A stretch of 64,000 bases of DNA from Achromobacter pestifer. GTDB taxonomy: Bacteria > Pseudomonadota > Gammaproteobacteria > Burkholderiales > Burkholderiaceae_B. The position numbers and the translations under genes were made by a program. Where the stretch lies: the NCBI RefSeq assembly GCF_902859625.1, contig NZ_CADIJX010000004.1, forward strand, positions 558,001 through 622,000, read 5' to 3'. The notes beneath the pieces are model-generated. The model saw only the letters and a program-made list of their open reading frames with translations, did no database searches and had not been told where the DNA came from. Numbering within the stretch: position 1 is the first letter of the stretch; each line of letters starts with the position of its first letter. Shown here piece after piece: positions 48,815 to 56,193 of the stretch.

Positions 48815-49261
48815 ATGATCAAGTCCGCGGGCAAGCTTGGCGTTGCAGGTTTCATGGTGTTGGCGTGCGCGGGGGTATCGGCACCGGTGGGCGCTCAGAG
48901 CATTATTTTCAAGGATGTTGAGGTCTCTCGCCCCATCTACGACAGCGTGCTGGTCGTCGGCAGCGATAGCCGCGCACGTGCAGGGATGGAAGTCCGCGAG
49001 TTGCAGAAGGCGATGGATCAGGTCAAGGAACAAGCGCGCACGTTGGATGAACTGAAGAACCAGAACCGCGCATTGCAACGCAAGGTGGATGATCAAGACA
49101 AGAAGATCGCTGCACTGGAGCGCAAGCAAAGTGATAGCAGCCGTAGCAGCAGTAGTAGCTCTAGCAACAACAGTGCAAACGAGCGGCAGTTCAGCTCGAT
49201 GCAGCGCCAGATTGATCAGCTTAGCCGCGACCTGGATCGCGTACGCAGCAAGGTGAAATAG
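48815..49261 (+). CDS. Small exported coiled-coil protein, unknown function
   Basis: A 148-residue protein. The signal peptide MIKSAGKLGVAGFMVLACAG ends near VGAQS. The mature protein starts SIIFKDVEVSRPIYDSVLVV and then is almost all heptad-like helix (about 60-105, VRELQKAMDQVKEQARTLDE). A Ser/Asn-only spacer (about 108-121) and a last helix (QFSSMQRQIDQLSRDLDRVR) follow. No family recognised. The Shine-Dalgarno is CAGGAG. A bidirectional terminator follows. Confidence 0.75.
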   Translation: MIKSAGKLGVAGFMVLACAGVSAPVGAQSIIFKDVEVSRPIYDSVLVVGSDSRARAGMEVRELQKAMDQVKEQARTLDELKNQNRALQRKVDDQDKKIAALERKQSDSSRSSSSSSSNNSANERQFSSMQRQIDQLSRDLDRVRSKVK

Positions 49262-49268
49262 GAGAGGG

Positions 49269-49308
49269 GCCTCTGCGCGCGGCTTGGCTGCGCGCAGAGG
49301 CTGTTTTT
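49269..49308. terminator. Terminator between the coiled-coil gene and the ABC transporter operon
   Basis: A perfect 12-bp stem (GCCTCTGCGCGC / GCGCGCAGAGGC) around a 9-base loop, followed by GTTTTT on the plus strand. It lies between two convergent units and may serve both, though T-rich sequence is only on the plus side. Confidence 0.8.
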
Positions 49309-49312
49309 GACG

Positions 49313-50380
49313 TCAGCCCCGCCGTGCAAATTCCCGCAGCCGCCCTGCGATGCCCGTCGGGAAGTAGTACACCGACACCACGAACAGGATCCCCAGCCAT
49401 AGCAGCCAGCGGTCCGGCTCAAACAGCAGGGCCAGCGGCGCCACGCCGGATACCATGTCGTGGATGACGTGCAAGCCATCCTGTAGATAGCTTTGCGCGA
49501 ACACGAATAGACTGGCGCCCACCACCGCGCCGTACATTGTGCCCATGCCGCCGATCACCAGCATCAGCAGGATGTTCAGCATGATCTCGAACGACAGCGA
49601 GGTGTCCGGCCCGTTGTAGCGCAGCCAAAGCGCGTACATGGCGCCGGCCAGCGTGGCGAAGGCGGCGGCGAGCAGGTTCGACAGGCTGCGGTACAGCACC
49701 GTGCGATACCCGATGGCTTCGGCGCGGAAGGGGTTTTCGCGAATGGCTTGCAGCACCCGCCCAAACGGCGAATTCACGATACGCAGCAACATCAGGAACA
49801 GCACGGTGCAGACCGCGGCGATCAGGTAGTAAGTGATGATGCGGCCGTCGACCGTCACGCCGAACAGGGGTTCCGACAGCGGCCGGAACGCCGGGCGCAG
49901 CATCTGGGGCACTTTGAAGTTCAGGCCGTCTTCGCCGCCCGTCAGGTCAGACAGCTGCGACACCAGTGTCTGGAACGCAGCCGCGACCGCCAGCGTGATC
50001 ATGGCGTAGAAGATCGCGCGTACGCGCAGGCTGGCCAGCCCGATCAACAGGGCGAACGCCAGCGACACGACCAACGCGCCACCGACGCCCGCGAACACCG
50101 CGGTCCAGCCTGGCTCCATCCGGATGCTGGCGATCGCCACGCCGTAGGCGCCGATGCCGAAGAACATGGTGTGCGCGAAGCTCACGATGCCGGTGTAGCC
50201 CAGCAGCAGGTCGTAGCTGGCGACAAGGATCACGAACACGAGGATCTTGGCGGCCACGGCCAACGATTTGGGACCGGGAAAGAGAAATGGCGCTGCGGCA
50301 AGCAGGGCGACGACGGTAATCAGCACGAGCGCCAGGAAGGTGCTGCGCGGAGGATCGCCGGAGAGCAAGCGGAAAGACAT
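49313..50380 (-). CDS. livM: Branched-chain-type ABC transporter permease LivM
   Basis: A 355-residue inner-membrane permease of the branched-chain amino acid (HAAT) family with about 8-10 hydrophobic segments. YDLLLGYTGIVSFAHTMFFG is the typical N-terminal signature and AIRENPFRAEAIGYRTVLYR is the coupling loop. It is the last gene of the six-gene operon starting at 55019, 10 bases after livH. The family transports branched-chain amino acids but also urea, amides and aromatic acids. Confidence 0.9.
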   Translation of the reverse strand: MSFRLLSGDPPRSTFLALVLITVVALLAAAPFLFPGPKSLAVAAKILVFVILVASYDLLLGYTGIVSFAHTMFFGIGAYGVAIASIRMEPGWTAVFAGVGGALVVSLAFALLIGLASLRVRAIFYAMITLAVAAAFQTLVSQLSDLTGGEDGLNFKVPQMLRPAFRPLSEPLFGVTVDGRIITYYLIAAVCTVLFLMLLRIVNSPFGRVLQAIRENPFRAEAIGYRTVLYRSLSNLLAAAFATLAGAMYALWLRYNGPDTSLSFEIMLNILLMLVIGGMGTMYGAVVGASLFVFAQSYLQDGLHVIHDMVSGVAPLALLFEPDRWLLWLGILFVVSVYYFPTGIAGRLREFARRG

Positions 50381-50390
50381 GTCGGCGCTC

Positions 50391-51401
50391 CTAGCGGTTC
50401 GTGACCGGATAGACGCCTTGTGGGCGCCACAACAGGATAGCGACCATCAGTGCGATATTCGAGAACAGGGCGGCTTTGGGCACGAGGAAGCCGGTGTAGT
50501 TGGCCATCAGCCCGACCAACAGCGCCCCGATCAGGCAACCGACCGTTGACCCCAGCCCGCCGATCATGATGACGATGAAAATCAACACGTTCACCTGTGC
50601 GCCCAACTGCGGCACCACCGACTGCTGATACATGCCCCACAGCACGCCGCCCAGCCCGGCGAGCATCGACCCGGCGACGAAGACGCCCACGAACAAGTGC
50701 CGGATGCGGTAGCCCAGGCTTTCGACCATCTCGCGGTCTTCCACGCCGGCGCGGATCAACAGGCCCAGCTTGGTGCGGTTCAGCAGCCACAGCATGCCGC
50801 CCAGCACCAGGATGCCGACGACCAGCGCCACGATGCGGAATTTCTCGATGGCGGCATCGCCCAACAGGAATGCGCCGCGCAACGCCTCGGGCAGCGGCAG
50901 GGACAGGGTCTGCGGACCCCAGATCATCTTGATGATCTCTTCTCCGATGATCATGCCGCCCATCGTGATCAGGATCTGCTTCAGATGCTGGCCGTACACC
51001 GGCCGTACGATCACGCGCTCGAACGCCAGGCCCACGGCGCCTGCCACCAGCATGCCCACGATCATGGCCGGCAGCACGGCGGCCAGGTTCATCCACAGGC
51101 TGCCCGTCTGGGTCCAGTCGGCCATGCCGCCCAGCACCGTCGCGGCCATATAGGCGCCGATGGCGATGAAGAGGCCGTGCCCGAAGTTCAGGACGTCCAT
51201 CAAACCGAACACCAGCGTCATGCCCGAGGCCACGATGAAGATGATCATGCCCATCGCCAGGCCCGCGAGCGTCAGCGTGACCCATGTCGAAAAGGAGCCC
51301 ACCAGCGGCAACGCGATGGCGGCCAGCGCGGCGACCAGCAGTACGGGGCGCAGGTCCGCGCGTGTGCGGGGCAGCGGGGTATCGATATCCAGGGTGCTCA
51401 T
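50391..51401 (-). CDS. livH: Branched-chain-type ABC transporter permease LivH
   Basis: A 336-residue permease with GMTLVFGLMDVLNFGHGLFI typical of LivH and a coupling loop in AGVEDREMVESLGYRIRHLF. It forms the membrane channel with LivM. Its start overlaps the livF stop by 4 bases, so translation is coupled. Confidence 0.9.
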   Translation of the reverse strand: MSTLDIDTPLPRTRADLRPVLLVAALAAIALPLVGSFSTWVTLTLAGLAMGMIIFIVASGMTLVFGLMDVLNFGHGLFIAIGAYMAATVLGGMADWTQTGSLWMNLAAVLPAMIVGMLVAGAVGLAFERVIVRPVYGQHLKQILITMGGMIIGEEIIKMIWGPQTLSLPLPEALRGAFLLGDAAIEKFRIVALVVGILVLGGMLWLLNRTKLGLLIRAGVEDREMVESLGYRIRHLFVGVFVAGSMLAGLGGVLWGMYQQSVVPQLGAQVNVLIFIVIMIGGLGSTVGCLIGALLVGLMANYTGFLVPKAALFSNIALMVAILLWRPQGVYPVTNR

Positions 51402-52150
51402 TGATGGCTTCCCAACGACAGCCCAAGCAGGCGTGTCTGTAATGCTTCGTCTTGGGCCAGTTCGCGCATGCTGCCCGCATGGACGACGCGGCCGTTGTCC
51501 ATGATCGCGACATGGTCGCCGACCTGCTGCGCGAAGTTGAAGTTCTGCTCGACCAGCAGGATGGTGGTGGACGCTTCCTTGAGTTCAAGGAAGGCGTCGA
51601 TCATGTTCTGGATGATGGCGGGCGCAAGACCCTTGCTGGGCTCGTCGATCAGCAGCAGCCGGCGCGGCTCGATGATGGCGCGCGCCACCGCCAGCATCTG
51701 CTTCTGTCCGCCCGACAGCTTGCCGGCCGGATGCAGCCAGAATTTTTTGAGTGCAGGGAAGAAACCGAAGATCCATTCCAGCCGTGCCGTGTCGAGCTGG
51801 TCTGCGCTGCGCGCCTGCCGCGCAGCGAGCAAGATGTTTTCCTTCACCGACAAGTCCGCAAAGATGCCCATGTTCTCGGGCACATAGGCCATGCCCATGC
51901 GCGCCATGTCGGGCGGCGATTTGCGTGTGCCGGGTCCGCCGATGGGGGTGCCGTCAAACGTTACCTGGCCTTGCGAGGCCCGCCACAATCCCATGATCGT
52001 GCGCAGCGTGGTGGTCTTGCCGGCGCCGTTGCGGCCCAGCAGCATGGTGACGCCCGCAGACGGCACCGCCAGGTCGACGCCGTGCAGGATGTGGTACGCA
52101 CCGATGTGGGTATGCACCCCTTGCAGTTCCAGCAGCATCGGGGCGCTCAT
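51398..52150 (-). CDS. livF: Branched-chain-type ABC transporter ATPase LivF
   Basis: A 250-residue ATPase. Walker A is GRNGAGKTT, the signature is LSGGQKQMLAVARAI, Walker B is LLLIDEPSKGLAP, and the switch region is LLVEQNF. It pairs with the second ATPase encoded just upstream. It overlaps both neighbouring genes by 4 bases. Confidence 0.92.
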   Translation of the reverse strand: MSAPMLLELQGVHTHIGAYHILHGVDLAVPSAGVTMLLGRNGAGKTTTLRTIMGLWRASQGQVTFDGTPIGGPGTRKSPPDMARMGMAYVPENMGIFADLSVKENILLAARQARSADQLDTARLEWIFGFFPALKKFWLHPAGKLSGGQKQMLAVARAIIEPRRLLLIDEPSKGLAPAIIQNMIDAFLELKEASTTILLVEQNFNFAQQVGDHVAIMDNGRVVHAGSMRELAQDEALQTRLLGLSLGSHQ

Positions 52151-52917
52151 GCTGGCGTCTCCGTCGGGCTCATGCCCAGATAGGCCTGCTGCACGATGGG
52201 CGAGGCGATGACGGTGGCGGGGTCGCCGTCGGCCATCAGTTGGCCGTTGTGCAGCACGACGATGCGGTCGGCCAATTCGCGCACCACATCCATCTTGTGC
52301 TCCACCAGCAGAATCGTCTTGGTCGGATCGTTCTTGATCTCGCGGATCAGTTCCAGCACCACCGGCACGTCGTCTACGCTCATGCCGGCGGTCGGTTCAT
52401 CGAACATGAACACCTGCGGTTCCAGCGCGATGAGCATCGCGATTTCCAGCTTGCGCTGGTCGCCATGCGGCAGGTCCGCGGCGGCGTGGTCGCGTCGTGC
52501 GGACAAGCGGGTACGTTCCAGCAGCGCATCGGCGCGGGCCAATAGGGCGCGATCGTCATCCCATGTGCGCCAGAAGCGGATCTGGCGCCAGCTCATGCCT
52601 TGCTGACGCGACTGCAAGGCAAGCCGCACGTTTTCATGCACGGACAGCCGCGGGAACAATTGCGTCAACTGGAACGCGCGGCCCAGACCCGCATGCATGC
52701 GGGCGGGCGCGGACAACGACGTCAGATCACGACCGTTCAAGCGCACCGACCCCGCGCTTGCGCGCAGCTGGCCGGAGATCAGATTGAAGTAGGTGGTCTT
52801 GCCCGCGCCGTTCGGGCCGACGATGGCCGTCAGCGTGCCGGGCGCATAACAGCAGCTGACATCATTGACGGCCACGTGTCCGCCGAAGCGGATCGTGAGT
52901 GATTGGGTTTCCAACAT
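52147..52917 (-). CDS. livG: Branched-chain-type ABC transporter ATPase LivG
   Basis: A 256-residue ATPase. Walker A is GPNGAGKTT. GLGRAFQLTQLFPRLSVHEN is the typical LivG Q-loop region. The signature is altered to LPHGDQRKLEIAMLI, a form common in LivG proteins, and Walker B is VFMFDEPTAGMS. It lies 15 bases after the binding-protein gene. Confidence 0.92.
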   Translation of the reverse strand: MLETQSLTIRFGGHVAVNDVSCCYAPGTLTAIVGPNGAGKTTYFNLISGQLRASAGSVRLNGRDLTSLSAPARMHAGLGRAFQLTQLFPRLSVHENVRLALQSRQQGMSWRQIRFWRTWDDDRALLARADALLERTRLSARRDHAAADLPHGDQRKLEIAMLIALEPQVFMFDEPTAGMSVDDVPVVLELIREIKNDPTKTILLVEHKMDVVRELADRIVVLHNGQLMADGDPATVIASPIVQQAYLGMSPTETPA

Positions 52918-52932
52918 GTCGGCGGTGCGCCT

Positions 52933-54105
52933 TCAGCGTTTGTTCTGGATCGGCACGGCCATCTGGTCAGGCGTGATTTCCTTCACCAGATCCTGCACTG
53001 CCCAAGGCACCGAGGGATCATTCTTGATGCGGAAGTGATACATGGATTGCATGGCCTGATGATCCTCGGGCCGGAATGTCATCTTGCCCTTGGGGGTGTC
53101 GAAGCTCATGCCCTCCATGGTCTTGATCAGCTTGTCCGTGTCCGAATCGCCCGCAGTCTTGTTCAGCGCCGTCACGATGGCGATTCCAGACGACATGCCG
53201 CCCGCCGTGAAGAAGTCCGGCGGCTGGCCATAGCGCTTCTGATGTTCGGCGACCAGCCAATCGTTGATCGGATTCTTCGGGATGCCGTAGTAGTAATAGG
53301 TGGCACCTTCCATGCCGGCCAGCGACTTCAACGGCGTCATCGCGGCCAGCGTGTTGCCGCCCGTGGCGATTTCAATGCCGAAGCGCTTGGGATCCAGGTC
53401 GGCGATCTTGAACGGATTGCCTGCGCCTGCCCACAGGATGAAGATGATCTTGCGGCCGGGCTTGTCCTTCAACGCATCGAACAGGCGCTGCGCGCCCGCG
53501 GTGAAGTCGGTGGCATTGGCGGGCAGGTACTCTTCATGCACGATCTTGGCCTGCTTCAGGGCGCCCTTGAACGCTTTCACGCCGTCGCGGCCGAAGGCGT
53601 AGTCCTGCGCCAACATGGCGATGGAGGTGCCGGCCTGATCGAAGGCAACCGCGTTGGCGATGGCGTCCTGGGACGAATTGCGGCCCGTGCGGAAAATGTA
53701 CTTGTTCCATTTTTCGCCCGTGATGGAGTCCGCCACCGCCGGTTCCACCAGCAGAATCTTTTCATACTCTTCGGCGATCGGCAGCATGGCCAGCGCAACG
53801 CCCGATGAGGTGGGGCCGACGGCGATATCGGCGTTGTCGTCGGCATAAGCGGACGCCAACTGCGCGCGGGCCACGTCGGGCTTGCCCTGGTTGTCCTTTT
53901 CAATCACGCGGATCTTGCGGCCTGCCACGGTCATGGTGCCCTGGGTGGCGTATTCCAGGCCCAGCATCAGGCCGGCCTGCGTTTGTTTGGCGTAGGCCTC
54001 CAGCGGCCCGGTTTTGTCGTAGACGTGGGCAATGACGAAGTCTTTCGCCGCTACCGCCGAATTCATGCAAAGGGCCGCTAGCGCAGCAAGCAGAATGCGA
54101 TTCAT
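52933..54105 (-). CDS. Periplasmic binding protein of the branched-chain-type ABC transporter
   Basis: A 390-residue type I periplasmic binding protein with signal peptide MNRILLAALAALCMNSAVAA. The mature fold begins FVIAHVYDKTGPLEAYAKQT and includes VGPTSSGVALAMLPIAEEYE and QDYAFGRDGVKAFKGALKQA. The ligand cannot be read from the sequence. The neighbouring esterase and AraC regulator suggest an organic acid or amide rather than plain branched-chain amino acids (inference). ATG 54105 has AGGAGAG upstream, and the longer frame to 54486 overlaps the hydrolase gene. Confidence 0.88.
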   Translation of the reverse strand: MNRILLAALAALCMNSAVAAKDFVIAHVYDKTGPLEAYAKQTQAGLMLGLEYATQGTMTVAGRKIRVIEKDNQGKPDVARAQLASAYADDNADIAVGPTSSGVALAMLPIAEEYEKILLVEPAVADSITGEKWNKYIFRTGRNSSQDAIANAVAFDQAGTSIAMLAQDYAFGRDGVKAFKGALKQAKIVHEEYLPANATDFTAGAQRLFDALKDKPGRKIIFILWAGAGNPFKIADLDPKRFGIEIATGGNTLAAMTPLKSLAGMEGATYYYYGIPKNPINDWLVAEHQKRYGQPPDFFTAGGMSSGIAIVTALNKTAGDSDTDKLIKTMEGMSFDTPKGKMTFRPEDHQAMQSMYHFRIKNDPSVPWAVQDLVKEITPDQMAVPIQNKR

Positions 54106-54122
54106 GGGTATCTCTCCTGTGG

Positions 54123-55019
54123 TCAGTGGGCGCGCGCGGTCGCGGTAAGGTCGGGCGTGGCAAGGAATTGACGGACGGCGTCGATCTGTGGCGCCACATT
54201 CAGAGCGGGCGCATGGCCGCAATCGGGAAAGTCGATGCGCTTCGCGCACGGGCCGCGTTGGGTCATCGCGTGCGCGACGTCGGGTAGCAGCAGATCGGAA
54301 TCGGCGCCTCGCAACAGCAGCACCGGCATGCGCAGCGAGTCGTAGCCGGTCCAGCGGTCGTAGTCGCCGGGGTGATGGCTGAACTGGCCGACGATGGCCG
54401 GATCGTAATGCGCCGTGACACGGCCATCGGGCAGCCTGCGTACGGATGTTTCGGCCATGCGGCGCCATTGTGCGTCGCTTTGCCAACCGTATGGCTTGTA
54501 GGCAACGCGCAGCCAGGCTTCCAATTCAGTGACGGTATCGAATGCGGGCGGATTTCCGGCGTAGGCCAGAATGCGGTCGATGGCGGGCTGGGGCAGCTCT
54601 GGTCCGATGTCATTGACGACCAGATGCGATATCCGATCGCGCAGCGTCGTGGCGGCGGCGTGCATGCCCGTTGCGCCGCCCATGGAGGTGCCCACCCAGC
54701 GCAGGCGCGCAAGCGACAAGCTGTCGGCCAGGGCGCGGGCCAGCCGCGCGTAGAAGTCCAACCGGTATTCGGCGACGGGATCGGGGCTCCATTGCGACAG
54801 GCCGCGGCCGATCGTGTCGGGACAGATGATGCGATAGTCGTCGGCCAGGGCCTGGGCCAGTTCGTCGAAGTCGCGGCCGGTGCGGGCCAGACCGTGCCAC
54901 ATGATGACGGGGGGCGCGTCGGCGCGGCCCCATTCCGTGACGTGCAGTTCGCGCCCCTCGCATCGCAGATAGTGCGATGTGGGCGTATGGCGAGCAGCCG
55001 TTGCGGGCGCGTGTGCCAT
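54123..55019 (-). CDS. Alpha/beta-hydrolase
   Basis: A 298-residue serine hydrolase. The oxyanion-hole segment is IMWHGLARTGRDF, the nucleophile elbow is VGTSMGGATGMH, the acid is in LLRGADSDLLLPD and the histidine is in DFPDCGHAPAL. The fold resembles esterases and C-C hydrolases of aromatic breakdown. It is first in the operon with the ABC transporter and lies 17 bases before the binding protein, so it may act on the imported compound in the cytoplasm. GGGAGGAG precedes ATG 55019. Confidence 0.85.
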   Translation of the reverse strand: MAHAPATAARHTPTSHYLRCEGRELHVTEWGRADAPPVIMWHGLARTGRDFDELAQALADDYRIICPDTIGRGLSQWSPDPVAEYRLDFYARLARALADSLSLARLRWVGTSMGGATGMHAAATTLRDRISHLVVNDIGPELPQPAIDRILAYAGNPPAFDTVTELEAWLRVAYKPYGWQSDAQWRRMAETSVRRLPDGRVTAHYDPAIVGQFSHHPGDYDRWTGYDSLRMPVLLLRGADSDLLLPDVAHAMTQRGPCAKRIDFPDCGHAPALNVAPQIDAVRQFLATPDLTATARAH

Positions 55020-55062
55020 GTGTCTCCTCCCGGGTTGTCCAGGTTGTGTGCTTATCGGGCTG

Positions 55063-55092
55063 ACTATAGACTTGCGCCAGACGCATTCACAA
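55063..55092 (-). promoter_or_regulatory. Candidate promoter of the hydrolase-liv operon
   Basis: On the minus strand TTGTGA (55087-55092) and TATAGT (55063-55068) are separated by 18 bases, about 45 bases before the start codon. The divergent AraC-type gene begins 90 bases away and probably controls it. Confidence 0.5.
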
Positions 55093-55180
55093 TGCGCCGG
55101 GCCCCCCACAGCAGGGTGAGTCAAGAAGTTGTAGACGCAAGATCAATTTGCGCTACCCGCCGCGTACAGGAGACCGCGCC

Positions 55181-56140
55181 ATGTCCGATACGGAATTTGC
55201 CATCTCGGCCAGCGCAGGCGCCGACCGGCGTGAGCTATGGCGCGCGGCCTTGTCGAACGCCTTTGGCCCGTTCGAGGTGCATCGCGGCATGCCGGACCAT
55301 TTTGCTGGGCATGTGCGCTACGCGCGCCGCGCCAGCTTGCAGTTCAATGATCTGCACTATCAGGGACAGAAGCTGGAACGCACGGCGGGCAACGTGTCCC
55401 GCCTGGACCAGGAGTTCTATACCTTCGGCTTGCCGCTGGCTGGGCCGCTTGCGGTGCGGCAGCAGGGCCGCGAGTTTCAGGTCGAGCCGGGCTGCGTGTA
55501 CCTGATGAACCAGAGCTTGCCGTATCAGGCGACGGCGCTGGGAACGTCAGGCTACCGCAGCCTGAGCGTGTCCTTTCCCCGCAGCGCGCTGTCGCAGCGG
55601 GATTCCCGCATTGGCGCGTTTTACAAGCTGCGCGTTGACGACGGCTCGCCGCGCGGCGCGATGCTGGCCAGTTACATGGACCACCTGTTCAAGGGCATGG
55701 GCCGCTGGTCCGATACGGAAGTGACGGAGCTGGGCGAACGCCTGATCGACCTGATCGTGCTGTTCCTGGTGCAGCCGGGGCAAGGGCATGCCTCCGAATC
55801 GGACAGCAGCGTCACCCTGGCACACCGGCAGCGCGTGTTGGCGTACATCCGCCAGCATTTGACGGACCCGGCGTTGTCGCCGCTCCAGGTGGCGCAGGGC
55901 TGCGGCATATCGGTGGCGTACCTGCACCGCATCCTGCGCGCGGGTGGTCTGTCGGCCGAGGCCTTCATCTTTGACCAGCGCCTGGACAAGTGCCACGAGC
56001 TATTGCTCAGCCCCGGGCACCGTCATCGCACCATTGCCGAACTGGCGTATCAAGTGGGCTTTTCGCACCCCTCGCATTTCAGCCGCTTGTTCAAGAACCG
56101 GTTCGGCATGACCCCGCGGGACCTGCGCGCCCGCGGCTAA
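55181..56140 (+). CDS. AraC-family transcriptional regulator
   Basis: A 319-residue regulator. The N-terminal 200 residues match the AraC-binding-like sensor found in regulators of aromatic breakdown (FGLPLAGPLAVRQQGREFQV, EPGCVYLMNQSLPYQATALG). The C-terminal double helix-turn-helix is complete: LSPLQVAQGCGISVAYLHRI, and TIAELAYQVGFSHPSHFSRL with FKNRFGMTPRDLR. AGGAG before ATG 55181 sets the start. Its divergent position points to the hydrolase-liv operon as target. Confidence 0.9.
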   Translation: MSDTEFAISASAGADRRELWRAALSNAFGPFEVHRGMPDHFAGHVRYARRASLQFNDLHYQGQKLERTAGNVSRLDQEFYTFGLPLAGPLAVRQQGREFQVEPGCVYLMNQSLPYQATALGTSGYRSLSVSFPRSALSQRDSRIGAFYKLRVDDGSPRGAMLASYMDHLFKGMGRWSDTEVTELGERLIDLIVLFLVQPGQGHASESDSSVTLAHRQRVLAYIRQHLTDPALSPLQVAQGCGISVAYLHRILRAGGLSAEAFIFDQRLDKCHELLLSPGHRHRTIAELAYQVGFSHPSHFSRLFKNRFGMTPRDLRARG

Positions 56141-56142
56141 GA

Positions 56143-56170
56143 AAAACGGCTCACCAAGGTGAGCCGTTTT
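56143..56170. terminator. Bidirectional terminator between the araC-type and phosphoesterase genes
   Basis: AAAACGGCTCACC and GGTGAGCCGTTTT form a perfect 13-bp stem with a 2-base loop. A and T runs at the two ends let it work for both convergent genes. Confidence 0.85.
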
Positions 56171-56193
56171 ACTGTCGCCACGCGCCGCCGGAT

